A stretch of 64,000 bases of DNA from Zhengitettix transpicula (taxonomy: Eukaryota > Arthropoda > Insecta > Orthoptera > Tetrigidae): NCBI GenBank assembly GCA_037074705.1, contig CM073590.1:165662746-165726745 (forward strand), written 5' to 3'. The position numbers and the translations under genes were made by a program. Positions within the stretch are counted from its first letter, which is position 1; every line of letters starts with the position of its first letter. The notes beneath the pieces are model-generated. The model was not told the DNA's origin, searched no databases, and worked only from the letters and a program-made list of their open reading frames with translations. Below, in pieces: positions 34,696 to 45,822 of the stretch.

Positions 34696-35985
34696 CGTAT
34701 TTACTGTTCGATATATATTTCACATTATTACAATTACACCAATAACAGATAGTTAATAAATAAACTTCAGTTTTCAACTCCAAAATATAAGCGTTGAATC
34801 TTTACACATCACTTTGGCAGCATTGCTTGTAATTATGTTCTTACGTTTTTACGCTTCGGTTACAATGTGTTACGTTTTAAACAACAGAATAATTAAACTC
34901 TCATTGTTAGACTTTTTTTTCATAAGAAACACGTTTTTTAATTCTTAAATGTTCGAAGTAATGTTTTATATATTGATTCATCTGATAGTGAATAAATAAA
35001 GATATTATGTTCTATGTGTGAAGCCAGCAGCTCTATTATTCGCTTCTGCTAAAGTTTAAATTACTGTATAAAAAGTGTGTATTATGAATAAGAAACATAA
35101 AAATTATTTGAATACGCCGGAAGTATACGCATATTACACGATAAAAATGAGTAGACATAAATTAATTTTTTGTCCTTAAATGTCTCTTGAAGAATTACTC
35201 ACTTTATTTATCTTCAAGTTATGCCCCGGACAAATGTTTCATAGACTTCATATCTCAACCCGTCGCGCCTGGCATCCCATTACTTACATTTCACGACTTC
35301 CCTATCCACCAGAAATCCTGTCTTTCTAAATTCGTCCTCCTTGTGTTTTTAAAAACTAGAATTGTTATATTAAAATCATCATTTTAGTAGTTTTATCGTT
35401 ACTGTCGTTTAGCTAAATGTACTAATATTAATTTCAGTAATTAAATGCTTTTCTTGACTTGTAGACGAAAGTTTTTTAAATATATCTCGTAAGTTATGGT
35501 TATATTACAACCGCCATATTTCGTCTCGAGCAACAAATTTTGGATATTAATGGTCCATGTTGTCCACGACATAACTAGTGTCGAGCACGCAGAGATCCCT
35601 CGACCTCAAAGTCGTCCTGCTACAGACACGACGCCATTCCTCTGACTGAATATTAAAAAGGTATCTGTCGTCGTTGGTATGAATCAAAATCTGCTGTTTT
35701 TCATGTTTTAGCAGGAAGCACAGATTTATTGCACGGTCACTATCCCGTTAATTGCAGAGTCTGTAGATTGTGCGACTGAATTAAGTACCTTGTGACTATT
35801 CTAAATAGCAATAATAAGGTAATTATAGGATAGATACCGACACACAGAGAAATATAGGAAAACGAAAGGGAGGACAAAAGTGCAAAGATGGAGGCATCCC
35901 AACAAAAGAATAAAAACAACAGTCTAATATTCACAATGATGGGGGACAAGCGTAAGGAAAAATGCTATAAGTGTAGAAGAAGAAT
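34696..35985. other. No recognised feature
   Basis: AT-rich with a GC-richer patch near 35530-35640. Short frames at 35187-35387 and 35740-36070 have no pattern. Confidence 0.4.
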
Positions 35986-35989
35986 GAAT

Positions 35990-36449
35990 GAAGGGATTTT
36001 TCACATGGAAGTCGACAACTTCAAGGAAATACCTTGTCACGGGGACAACAGGTGGTTTTTGCTGGGTTAAGAAGTATCCATTCTAACCTCACGCACTCCT
36101 ATCTGTTCTCTAGATCATCGCAACCTACATGTGACGTATGCCAAGCTGCCCTGACGATCCAGCGTGTCCTCTACGACTGTCCAAAGCACGACAGGACTAG
36201 AAATGTCACAATGCAGAAATACACGAGAAGAAAGATATGTACGTCAGCAGTGGCAATAAATAACCTACTAAAGTTTAGCAAGGAAACCGGCATTCAAGAT
36301 TAATCTAAACAGACAATGAATCAGAGACTAATAATAAAATGTATAGTTAATATGAACTAATTGTAATAATTTCATGTAGTAGGTATGGTAAGTCGCCAAT
36401 TACTTTTATGTTGACGCGACTATAAACAATATTTTTTTTAAAAAAAAGA
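35990..36449 (+). mobile_element. 3' end of an I-like LINE
   Basis: The last part of ORF2 (to 36303), a 3' untranslated region with an AGTCGC/GCGACT hairpin (36391-36421), and an A-rich end at about 36440-36449. 5'-truncated. The hairpin and its position match those of the LINE end at 13395, where the stem is GGTCGC/GCGACC. Confidence 0.7.
36034..36303 (+). pseudogene. LINE ORF2 C-terminus after RNase H, degenerate
   Basis: Reads QQVVFAGLRSIHSNLTHSYL, then C-x2-C (CDVCQ), LTIQRVLYDCP and a tail ending KETGIQD. I-superfamily LINEs end with R-LRIGH--LTHSYL, C-x2-C, LTV-HIL--CP and a KETG-like end, so order and spacing fit. The histidine of the usual C-x2-C...H...C group is an arginine here, suggesting decay. 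There is no good ATG; the open frame simply continues from further upstream. Followed by TAA and a 3' untranslated region. Confidence 0.75.
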
Positions 36450-37488
36450 CGGAGACGGAGACTAATGAATTAATAATTTTAAAATACTTTCTTTTATATA
36501 TTTTATGAACCCCAAAATCCGATTATAAGCTGAATAAGAAGAAATCAGCAATAAAATATTTTATCTACGTGACTATATCGCCACACATTTTTTCTAAATG
36601 TATATCATTAATGAAGGTTTATCGGTTTTTTTATTGTTCAGGAGATTGAACGAGAAACTGAATTGCTTGCGTAGACAAAGTGCTAGGCAGGAAGAATAGA
36701 TAAAGTAAAATATCAGGAAAAAAACGTGGATTCTTCTGCCACGCAATATACATAATTTATTTCGCTATTATGTATTGCTAATATATACATTATTTCAACC
36801 TTTCTTCCTTATCCAAGAAAATTTCACGGATTATTTGCTAATCTTGTAGTCAAGTGAATATCCTATATATATCTAATAGCTTCCATTGTTATTTTCATTG
36901 TTAATATGCTTGACAATTTTAATAATAAACCGAGTCAAGAACTCTTCTTCGTATCAGATTATTGGCTTGATATACGCACTAAATTAAGATGATATTATTT
37001 TTTCCTGAAACTTCAGTGCTTATATTCTACATCCTAAAAAAGTTTGTAATCACAGATTTTGAAGAGGGTACGTCCGAGTGACTCACTTGTCAGAGCTTGC
37101 GTGAATGAGATTTGGAGGCATCGAAGCAACTCACAGAGTACAATTAAGACGCCCTTGTGTGTTTGACAGCGCCCTTGCTCGGGGCTAGCAGCTATTCTCA
37201 TAGAAACTTCTCCGATCCCAGTGCGCCTTCGGGGGAGCTCAGACATGGATCCGCCAATTACCAAAGCCGCGCCATTGTTCACTTGGAATTCCCAAATTAC
37301 TAAATAGAACTGTACCGTACATGTTCTTGAAAAGGCTCTCATATGACCCACAGTTCGATAGGGTTACAATGTCTAGCTTCAAGTACGTAATCGTATCGTA
37401 CTCGTAAGTATAGATCTTAACGTAATTATTTCGATATATCAAAGGAAAAATTGAGAAAATAAGTAAATACAATCATAATTATTTATAA
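36450..37488. other. No recognised feature
   Basis: AT-rich. The minus-strand frames at 37034-37472 overlap one another and show no family pattern; a GC-richer patch lies at 37070-37290. Confidence 0.4.
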
Positions 37489-38028
37489 TTAACACGTTGA
37501 TTGCCTCGGCACTTTTCAGTATCCTGGTGTTAAAACCTATTTTAATTTAATCATTTTATATTTTTAAAAACTCTCGTTACAGTACAAGTAATAATCTAAA
37601 AGCATACAGCTTATATTAAAAAAAAAGGTCTGAAGAATTAGCTCGTCGAATTTGTACTACAGCTAAAAAACGCCGAGAAAAGCGTTATTTCTGTCCAATT
37701 TGTGAAGTGAAGTCAACCATTTGCGACGAAGATTGTTTTAAAATTTAGCAGCAAATAAAAATAATATTTTTCTTGTCGATTTTGAATATACTTTGTATAA
37801 GTATATATTCTGTTTATTTAATGATAAATTTTCTGTTCATGTAAGTCGAACTTAATATTTAGTTCTCTTCACTGAGGCTATCTGTTCATATTTGCGCTAA
37901 TATACTGCGAATTTAATCGTAGCTACACAAATATGCCAAGTAAACGAAATACTCAATAACTAGTAGTTGCCGCCCTAGGCAATAGCGCAAACTACAATTT
38001 ATATCGTATTTGGCAATCGACGTATTAA
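37489..38028 (+). mobile_element. Non-autonomous piggyBac-type element, 540 bp with TTAA ends
   Basis: TTAACACGTTGATTGCC (37489-37505) and the reverse complement of 38012-38028 (TTAATACGTCGATTGCC) match at 15 of 17 positions, both with the TTAA target sequence outermost, as in piggyBac. Inside is only the cysteine-rich C-terminus of a transposase, correctly oriented relative to the left end. The catalytic domain is gone, so this is an internally deleted derivative. The combination of TTAA, end repeats and matching coding remnant makes the call firm although each part is short. Confidence 0.8.
37626..37748 (+). pseudogene. piggyBac transposase cysteine-rich C-terminal domain, remnant
   Basis: Forty codons, open to a TAG at 37746-37748, read RSEELARRICTTAKKRREKR and then YFCPICE and ICDEDCFKI. 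The R-(K/E)-x-R-Y-x-C-x2-C-(x)n-C-x3-C-F pattern is that of the zinc-binding C-terminal domain of piggyBac transposases, which helps bind the element ends. Cysteines lie at residues 10, 23, 26, 33 and 37 of the remnant. No start codon is expected because the upstream coding part has been deleted. Confidence 0.75.
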
Positions 38029-38034
38029 AAAAGT

Positions 38035-38267
38035 CATTAACCAGCCTCCAAACAGTTATATTTATTTGAACTTTCGACAACTGTCATTTACAATCATCAT
38101 ATTTTCTGGTTTCTCCCATTGCTTTATTAGTTATCTTCTTGACCATATTGACCAGAATGTATATTCATTTTAATGTAGTTGGGCTGCCAAATTAATGTTA
38201 ATTATTGATAATTAAAAACATTAACCACCCTCCAAATAGAAGATACCTAATAAAGCAATGGGAGAAG
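38035..38267. repeat. Direct and inverted repeat pair
   Basis: CATTAACCA-CCTCCAAA occurs at 38035-38053 and 38219-38237 (direct). Arms of 30 bp at 38110-38139 and 38238-38267 match inverted at 28 of 30 positions (TTCTCCCATTGCTTTATTAG). The right arm begins exactly where the second direct repeat ends. Unclassified small element or rearranged insertion. Confidence 0.6.
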
Positions 38268-40630
38268 ACAAAACATTACGATTAAAAAACTACTGGCGAA
38301 AAAATTATTAAGATAAAAAAAATTGTTTTAGAGGCAGGATAATTGTTTTTTTAACAATCCATAATTAAAATTAACGTAACAGTCCAATCACACTAAAATG
38401 TATATAAGTATAATAGTCAAGTAACAGGAAAACGTTTAAGAATTGACAATGCAATAAGAGCAGTACTATAACACTATGTTCCTTGCCCCTAATTCGGAAC
38501 TTCATCAGGTGAACAAAAGTTGAATAAAAAGGAAGATGAGACATAAAATTTCATCAATGACGTTGAATAAATCTAATTTAATACATTTTCAGGTATTGTT
38601 GCAAAAATTATTTAATATTACATCAAAGAATTTTGAATAAAATTTCTTATATACGTACTTTTTCTAATAAAAAAAAACTTAAAAAGCCACCATTTATTAG
38701 TATTTACTTATTTACTGTATAAATAATTTCACAAAATACCAAATTATATCCTTAGTTATGACTGGGAAAACCATCAATAAAAATTACGGAACGCAGGTTG
38801 ATATAATTTTTCACATTCTTAGTTTTCCAATGAATAATTTAATCTAACGACTATTGAAAGTAAGAACACAATAAATGGTTTTCTTTAAGAAAACTTTTGC
38901 AATTCTTGTCCTCTTTCAGCAGACGTACAATATATAAAATTGTATTTATTCGTGCTTATAAACTATTCATGCTCATAATTTATTATTCTAGCTGAATCTC
39001 AATATCATGTCATGGATATCCTTATAGATTTTATTTTAAAAAAAGAAGTAATGTGCGAGTTATACCTGAAAAGAGGCGACTATTTACGAACTTCAAACTA
39101 TATGAAAATAAAATCAATAACACGTATAAAAAAAGAAAATCGTTGCATTTGTCTAGTGAACTCGTAGGGACATTGGATACAGAAAAAATTAAAGAAAGTA
39201 TTGAATTTTTTATTGGTCTAAGTGCGAAAACGTTTTTAGGAATCCACGTATTCTAAGACTGTGATATAGTCTTTATTAATTTGTTGTCAATATGACGTAT
39301 GTTTGAGTAATTTCGTTAACAGCAGTCTTAGGAATAAAATATTAATAAGTGATTGAATTTGGCAATTTTAAGATGAGTTAATTTACAGATTCTTACAACA
39401 ATATGTTTTGTTTCCTCGCGGTCATTTTTCTCTTTGCCTAAGACGGAAATACTGGGATACTGTATCATAATTCCAACATGAGAATTAGTGAAATACGTAG
39501 CCTGCGATAATTAACTTGCGTGAATTAGGAACCGAGAAAGCTCTCTAATTTATGCGAAAAGTAATATCAAATCGATTAAGGAATCTGTTTACTTTTACAA
39601 ATTAGTCTGTACTATCGGCGGCTCTCCGCGTCACTGAGTAACACAACTGCTTCCTTTATTGCTGTCAGCTGAGTGCGTCCTGCCATTTTTCAGTAGCCAG
39701 TCAGAAAGGACCATGTTTATCTGTTATTGTTAGTCATAGAGGAGGATTTGCTCCGCCTGTGACAGAAATATTGCCGAGGTTTAGACGCATTCGTAGATGG
39801 AAACAGTCACGTCGCAATTCAGAACATCTGATCGTCAGAAATAAATTATTTATATGGAAACTTTACTGACCTGCAAGCCATATGTTTATTTTTAATTCGG
39901 TTTTGAAATTTTATCATAATGATTCAACTTCACTTTTGTCTAGTATACTTTTCTTTACCCCGAATTCAATAAAACAGCGGAATTAACGAATTAAAAATTT
40001 CTTGTGTAAAATATTTTTTTTTCCTATCATAGACATACAAACTATTATTATGGATTACCTTAGAGCCAACTAATAAAACATTGGGCATTTCAACAGGTAC
40101 GTTGGAAGTTGTATACATCAATCTTTTAACTTTCCTCTCAAATAGTTTTGCAAATATCATATTAATATCATTTGAGTTCACACATGAACTTGTGTGTCTC
40201 TTACTCGTTGCTGCAGAAAATGAGTTGATTTAAATCTAAAGACAGAAGCGTTACATATCGATGATACCTAAATATAAATGTCCCCACCTAACTCTAACAG
40301 GAAATCTGGGACCACATAAATTATCGCACTACTGCGTATCTAAGTCATATAGGATATTCTTCTATATTTAAAATATTTCTCTCAACACAGTTCAATAATT
40401 GATCAAATACAATTAGTATTTCTTTAATGCATTAGATGGTACATAACATATTAGTGTATACCAGAAAACTTTGTACTGATTTATATTTGGTAATGTATTT
40501 TTTATAAGAACCACGAAGTGACGGAAAATGTTTAATGATTCTTAATTGTGATTGTTAATTACATTTAATGGGAGGGGCTATAATGTAGATATTTAATATA
40601 TTAACCATAATTTAATTAAATGATAATGAT
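38268..40630. other. AT-rich stretch, nothing recognised
   Basis: Frames at 39053-39256 and 39966-40181 lack patterns. A GC-richer, ORF-compatible patch at 39640-39870 has no Met start and no recognisable protein. Confidence 0.4.
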
Positions 40631-40720
40631 GGAAAAATCTTCCCCGGTCCTGGAATCAAACCCGTGAACTCCACTAGGTATGCATTTGAGTTATCAGCGT
40701 AGCCTGCCCGTCAGGTTCGA
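40631..40720 (-). mobile_element. tRNA-derived SINE head (copy 3)
   Basis: On the minus strand a tRNA-like head with GCTGATAACTCAAATGC as the A-arm region and B box GGTTTGATTCC (40652-40662 on +), followed by CCGGGGAAGATTTTTCC. The body beyond about 40620 is not recognised as the same family as the other two SINEs. Too diverged to be a tRNA gene. Confidence 0.5.
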
Positions 40721-40895
40721 CATATTTAACATGACATGATTTCAACGACAGAAAAATAACCTGATAATACTACAATGCTTCAATTATCCCATTTCAATAT
40801 TTTCACACGTACCACATGTTCTAACATAATTCACTAGATGGTGCAATTTAATCAAACGGAATGGAGATTATATTTAATATGATCTAGCTCAGCTA

Positions 40896-40917
40896 TGAGA
40901 TTCTTCTCATAGCCTTT
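40896..40917. other. Perfect nine-pair hairpin
   Basis: GCTATGAGA and TCTCATAGC around a TTCT loop. No neighbouring gene to regulate; recorded as structure only. Confidence 0.5.
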
Positions 40918-41629
40918 GGTTAACTTCACCATCCACAAAATCAGCTTACCTCAATAACACTACAATCCTACCTCGAAATTCCCAAACACAACAAACCAAC
41001 TCAACATCTCAACTTCCACCCCAATCCCACCAGATCAACAACAACAAAGAAGAGGTCAGGAAAGTAAATGGACCTTCCACCTGTTCAAGTGTCCAACTTA
41101 AACATTTAGATGTTTTTATTTGTAAAACCTTCGAATTTAAATTTTAAGAATAAAATATATTAATAAAAATTGGTATTTGGTGAGTTACAAATAAGCAGAG
41201 CTATATTGATAAACAAGAAAAGAAACAATATTACTTTCTCCGATCAATTTGGCATTACGCTTAAAGAGTTACAATTATTACGAATATGAAGACGGATATT
41301 TAATATACAATACTTGTGGGGTGAGTTAGATATCAGTCGGTTCCAGGACCAACCTGGAAATTGGCAGCTCAATGTCTATGCTGACGTCAGGACCAGCAAC
41401 AGCACGATTCGTGGCGAGATACGGCCAGCGCATTGAACTCGTGACTCGCAATGTGTTGTTAACCCCATACACTTTATTTAGCCTCTCCCAGTCTCCAAAG
41501 GTACTTTTTGCCTACACCACCCAATAGACTGCGTATTACACAGGGTAGCCCTTGGGTGACGCAAGTTACTACACTGTTACACACGTGCCTCGCCATGAGA
41601 CTGTGATAATTGCTCACAGCATGCATTCA
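40918..41629. other. No recognised feature
   Basis: A C-rich, G-poor strand segment at 40910-41060 and a GC-richer patch at 41330-41620 that may be an unclassified repeat ending at the R copy. Confidence 0.4.
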
Positions 41630-41731
41630 CCGGGGGCCCTAGTTAACCCTTTCAAATCCCTTCCTATGCTATTAAAGGGGAGTTGCCCAACGTGGATTAC
41701 CCTCATGTAGCCTGTTGCTCTAAAAAAAATC
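41630..41731 (+). repeat. Retroposon family R, copy 3 (short)
   Basis: Starts CCGGGGGCCCTAGTTAACCC, lacks about 37 bp of the other copies right after that, then continues TTTCAAATCCCTTCCTATGC to GTAGCCTGTTGCTC and an eight-A tail. Strongly 5'-truncated. Frames across it are not genes. Confidence 0.8.
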
Positions 41732-44590
41732 CCCCAATTTATTGTAGTAATTAATAACTCAACTGTAGTATTTATTTTTGGGAGCCAGGTTGTTTTCATG
41801 TAAATAACCAAACTTAAATAATTTTTAATATTTTATTTTAAGAACGCGAGGCAGAGATTCCTCAAGGCGTGGTTTGAATTAGTCAACACGTGGCTTTCCT
41901 ACACTTTTGTAGGGCGTCCGCCCCCGACGGCTCTCGACGTGGAACTTTTCCTTCAATGCGCCAACAAACAGGTTCGCTCGCTTCAATTGTTAGAGCTCAA
42001 CAATTCCCTCAAATGCCACAAAACACCAAAATTATGCAGTTATCAAGTTTATATATTACATTCAATATCGTTGATATATTTTAACTCCCACAAAATGAAA
42101 TAATTGAAGTCACCTTTTGGACATTCTGTGGTTATTTACATACAGAATTAAAGTAAGTGCATCGAAATTTTTCTAACATTAATTTTTATATTATTATTTA
42201 TACTTACTAACACTCTTAAATAAATTATGGTCATAAACGGTGGCCTTACAATATGACATTACTGAAAATTTATTATGAACAAGAATTCGGCAGTTAACAT
42301 ATTTTTTGTATGTAAATTTGCCACACTAACTAAAAGTCCCGTTAGAAAAATTCTGCTTTCTGCTTTGTCTTCTACTCAGGAAAGCCGTCCACAGAGGAAA
42401 GAGGTACTCGCAGAGTTGTTCGCTCATTGGATCAGAAATGCACTGGAAGGCTTTTCAAATTCGCGGAAATATTTTATAATACAGTAGAATATAATGCTTC
42501 TCAAACTACACTGTGCCTATCTAAATCTCTCGGTTCTTCTAAACTCTCAAAGGTCATCGTAGCCATAAACTTATAATTTTTCGCTTCTCCATCACGCTAC
42601 TAACTATTACAGTGAACATATGAGCTTATTTACTCGACACAGATGCTTTCTACAAGTCAACGTGATAAAAGCTTCTAGCCTTTGCCTGCGTTCGGTTGTT
42701 TATTACTTTTAATGATCTTGCTTTTGCTTTTCCGGAAACTTTCAAATTTCTCTCAGTGCTACAGCTGCGATACATAATTTTATTGCGTAGTTAAACATTA
42801 AATACTATAATCGATAACGCGTTATCTACATCATACTGCATATTTTTTAAGCAGAAATGGAGAAAGTACTTTTAACTAAATTAAATACCAGAAAATTCTT
42901 AATTATCTATTTATAAAATCCTGCTACATACAATAATTTCTTAAATCTTGAATATCATGGTGTTAAAAATGTAATTTTGTATATTGGTACTTAGAAAGCA
43001 GGCAGAGTGTAATTGATGAGTTGACTTTTATTAAATGTTTCAAGCATAATGTTCATACTGGAAGAACGAAATTTTGCTAATATTTATTAATTCAAACATC
43101 ATTTGATATATAAATGATGAAGAGATTTTAATGCATCAGTTATGTGTGATCTGCATCTCAATTAAATTGAAAAACTCCTAAGTAATACGACGATTATTGC
43201 ATTTTTATATATCATAATTAAAGGAAAATACGTTAACAAAAAACTTATTAACCAAAGAAAAATACCTATTAAATTTGGATAACTTTTCATTCAGACAAAA
43301 CATTATTCAACTTCTTTAATAGTAGCGTTTTAGAGCCATGGTTGAGTAAAAGAAGGACGTACTAATTTCACTGTTTCTGATGATGATATTTCTAACTGTA
43401 AACATCTTTAATATCTTCGCTGGAAAAAAAATGGTAACATGTTGGTAAAACAAACAACTTTTTAATAGTGATTTAGTAACCTATGAAATTACGCTCCAGC
43501 TCAGAAGGCAAGAGAATTAATTGCAGGGGGGATAGTGACGCTATCGTAACTAAATAGCCAGGAACAGCTCGTCTTCAACGCAACAGCATAATTTGTTTCC
43601 TCGGAATAGCAGCTAATGATTTCCCTAGAATCTAATTTACTCAAGTCGAGCCAAGTATGAAATTGTTTCTCGTGTGGTTTGCGGATGATGAAAGCACAAA
43701 CTGCGGGTCATATTTAACTAATTTATTCAGAACATCATTTCGCACGTAACGAACGTTTTAAAGGTAAAACATATTATATCATCTTAATTTGTTGTCCTTA
43801 TAAGCATATTACTTTTGATAACTGATGTTTATTTTGTTTTCGGAAAATAAAATACAGACTGTTTTCCCTTTTCAACCACGTCTAGAGTTAGATACATGTA
43901 TTGTATTAATTACATCAGTCGCCGATTGCGGAAATACGATACTTTAGGAATAATATTACAAACAGTTGCTACAAACCATATCATAATCTAGACCAAACTT
44001 TTTCTGTAATATATAACTAATAATGCAGAATAAAAAATAAAAATCAATTAATAGCCGAAAATACAATAATAAAATTGCAACAGGGAAAACGGACTTAACA
44101 TTACTAAGAGTACAGCTTAATAACTATAGAGTACGCTTACAATTAAAATTAAGAAAAAAATAATTTATAGACAAATAAGACAATCACTAAACAAATAAAG
44201 ATGTGGAACACAAAAATTAGCAATACTCAGAGTAACACAAATCACGATATACAAAAACAGCACACACACACATACTAAAACAAGGGACAAGGGAGAAGTC
44301 ACTTCAAGGAACCGATCGATGAGAAATCTGAACATCAGTGCTTAACACACATGAAACAAAGAACAGAGAAAACTAAGTAGAAAGTTTACAAGTTAGGAAA
44401 TAAAATTTTTTACAAATCAAAATATTTAACACTTTTGCAGAAATAATCAGTTGAATAAGAGGAACGATCAAGAAACTCCTGTACTGAATGAAAGGCGTCT
44501 TTTAATAAAATACTTTTGAAATAAGAAAGATAGCTAAATACAGAAAAAATAAGTGATAACATAAAGATTATAAAAGCTTTTGAGTATTGT
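41732..44590. other. AT-rich stretch without recognised genes
   Basis: Frames at 41890-42084 and 42275-42487 have no pattern. A GC-richer patch at 43490-43700 is unidentified. Confidence 0.4.
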
Positions 44591-44710
44591 CAACTGACTA
44601 GTGCAGTTGTGTCGCTCTAGGTCCTTCTTAGCACCTGAAGAAGGGGACAAGGATCCCAGAAATGTTGTGTGGTAATTATATTATCACTTATTTTGTCTGT
44701 ATTATTTGTC
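44591..44710 (+). ncRNA. Hammerhead-like motif, Penelope-type (copy C, best core)
   Basis: CTGAAGA (44635-44641), a GGGG/TCCC helix II with loop, then GAAA (44659-44662), which are the two invariant boxes of the hammerhead in the right order and spacing. Upstream CAACTG/CAGTTG (44591-44609) forms a small hairpin. The downstream sequence TGTTGTGTGGTAATTATATT matches the arms at 50.4 kb. Whether it cleaves cannot be judged without locating helix III and the cleavage site. Confidence 0.5.
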
Positions 44711-44887
44711 TTTCTTATTATTAATTTTAAATCAGTCGTAAATTATTCATTTAAAAAACACTTAATTATGAAAAAATTATCTCTTATATCTCTATCCGGT
44801 TAAAACCTATGCGACGATAAAGATACAAGCGAAATTTTATCTCTCTTTAAGTCGACACCGAAAAGACAGGGCTTTTGAGGCAACTCA

Positions 44888-45236
44888 CAGACCTTGGGCA
44901 TACGGTAAGAGTTATTCGCTGTTCCCATTAGAACAGTATGCCAGCTGCCTCATAAACTGGTCGAGGTACGGAGAAGGGAATGCTGCGTCCCCACAGCAAA
45001 CTCTTTTCCGCGATCGGAAGGGCGTGGAACAAGTAGCCAATGCCCGATCTGCCTGATGCAGGTTTTCTAGGTTTTGTCCTGCGTTAGTTTTAGGCGAATG
45101 CCGAGTAGGATCCTTAAACAACAGCCCGGGGGCCCTAGTTTCTCTACCCTACCGCATCCCCCCTTTCAAATCCATTCCTATGCTATTAAAGGGGAGTTGC
45201 CATTATGTGGATTACCCTAAAAAAATATTAAAAAAA
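44888..45236 (+). repeat. Retroposon family R, copy 4 (long)
   Basis: Begins CAGACCTTGGGCATACGGTA and ends GTGGATTACCCT followed by an A-rich tail. Shares every block with the copy at 45408. The minus-strand frame of 69 codons inside it is a property of the repeat. Confidence 0.85.
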
Positions 45237-45407
45237 CCTCTCCCCAAGAAAGCCTGCGAGAGGATTCTCTAGCAGATGAACCTTCCCAAAGAGCGCTGGA
45301 GGAGACTACCTTTTGGGATACCTTCACATCTCTCTGGTGTTTTTAACTAAGGATCCCACAAGCAGAGGCACCTGGGCCTGTTTTGAGATGTGTATGTTCC
45401 GGGGGTC

Positions 45408-45757
45408 GCAGACCTTGGGCATACGGTAAGACTTTTCCACTATTCCTATTGGAATAGTCGGCCAGCTGCCTCCTAAACTGGCCAAGGCATGGGGAGGGGT
45501 AAGCTGCGACCCCACAGCTAACCCCTCTCCCGCTATCGGAAGGGCGTGGGACAAGTACCAAATGCCCAACCAACCTGATGTAGGTTTTTCTAGGGTTTTC
45601 TCTGCATCACTTTTAGGCAAATTTCCGGGTAGGATTCTTAAGCCATAGTCCGGGGCCCTAGTTAACCCTTGGCTACCTTCCTCAACTTTCCGCATCCCCC
45701 CTTTCAAATCTTTTTCCTATGCCATAAGAGGGAAGTTGCCACTATGTGGATTACCCT
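45408..45757 (+). repeat. Retroposon family R, copy 5 (long)
   Basis: Same orientation as copy 4 and 520 bp further on, beginning with the identical CAGACCTTGGGCATACGGTA. The intervening 171 bp are not shared. The 127-codon minus-strand frame (45324-45707) covers the repeat and has counterparts in copies 1, 2 and 4, which explains its apparent conservation. Not called as a protein. Confidence 0.85.
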
Positions 45758-45777
45758 ATACATTGCCTGTCTACACC

Positions 45778-45778
<1 letters not shown>

Positions 45779-45820
<42 letters not shown>
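45779..45820. repeat. (TA)n microsatellite
   Basis: TA tract directly after retroposon copy 5. The minus-strand frame across it is a microsatellite frame. Confidence 0.95.

Positions 45821-45822
<2 letters not shown>

Noticed and set aside
39640..39870. Open stretch of about 75 codons without Met
   Set aside because: No start, splice signals or family pattern. It shows that chance frames of this size occur here.
45324..45707. 127-codon minus-strand frame, and 76- and 69-codon frames nearby
   Set aside because: They coincide with family R retroposon copies. Their similarity to one another follows from the repeat, and there is no protein family pattern.
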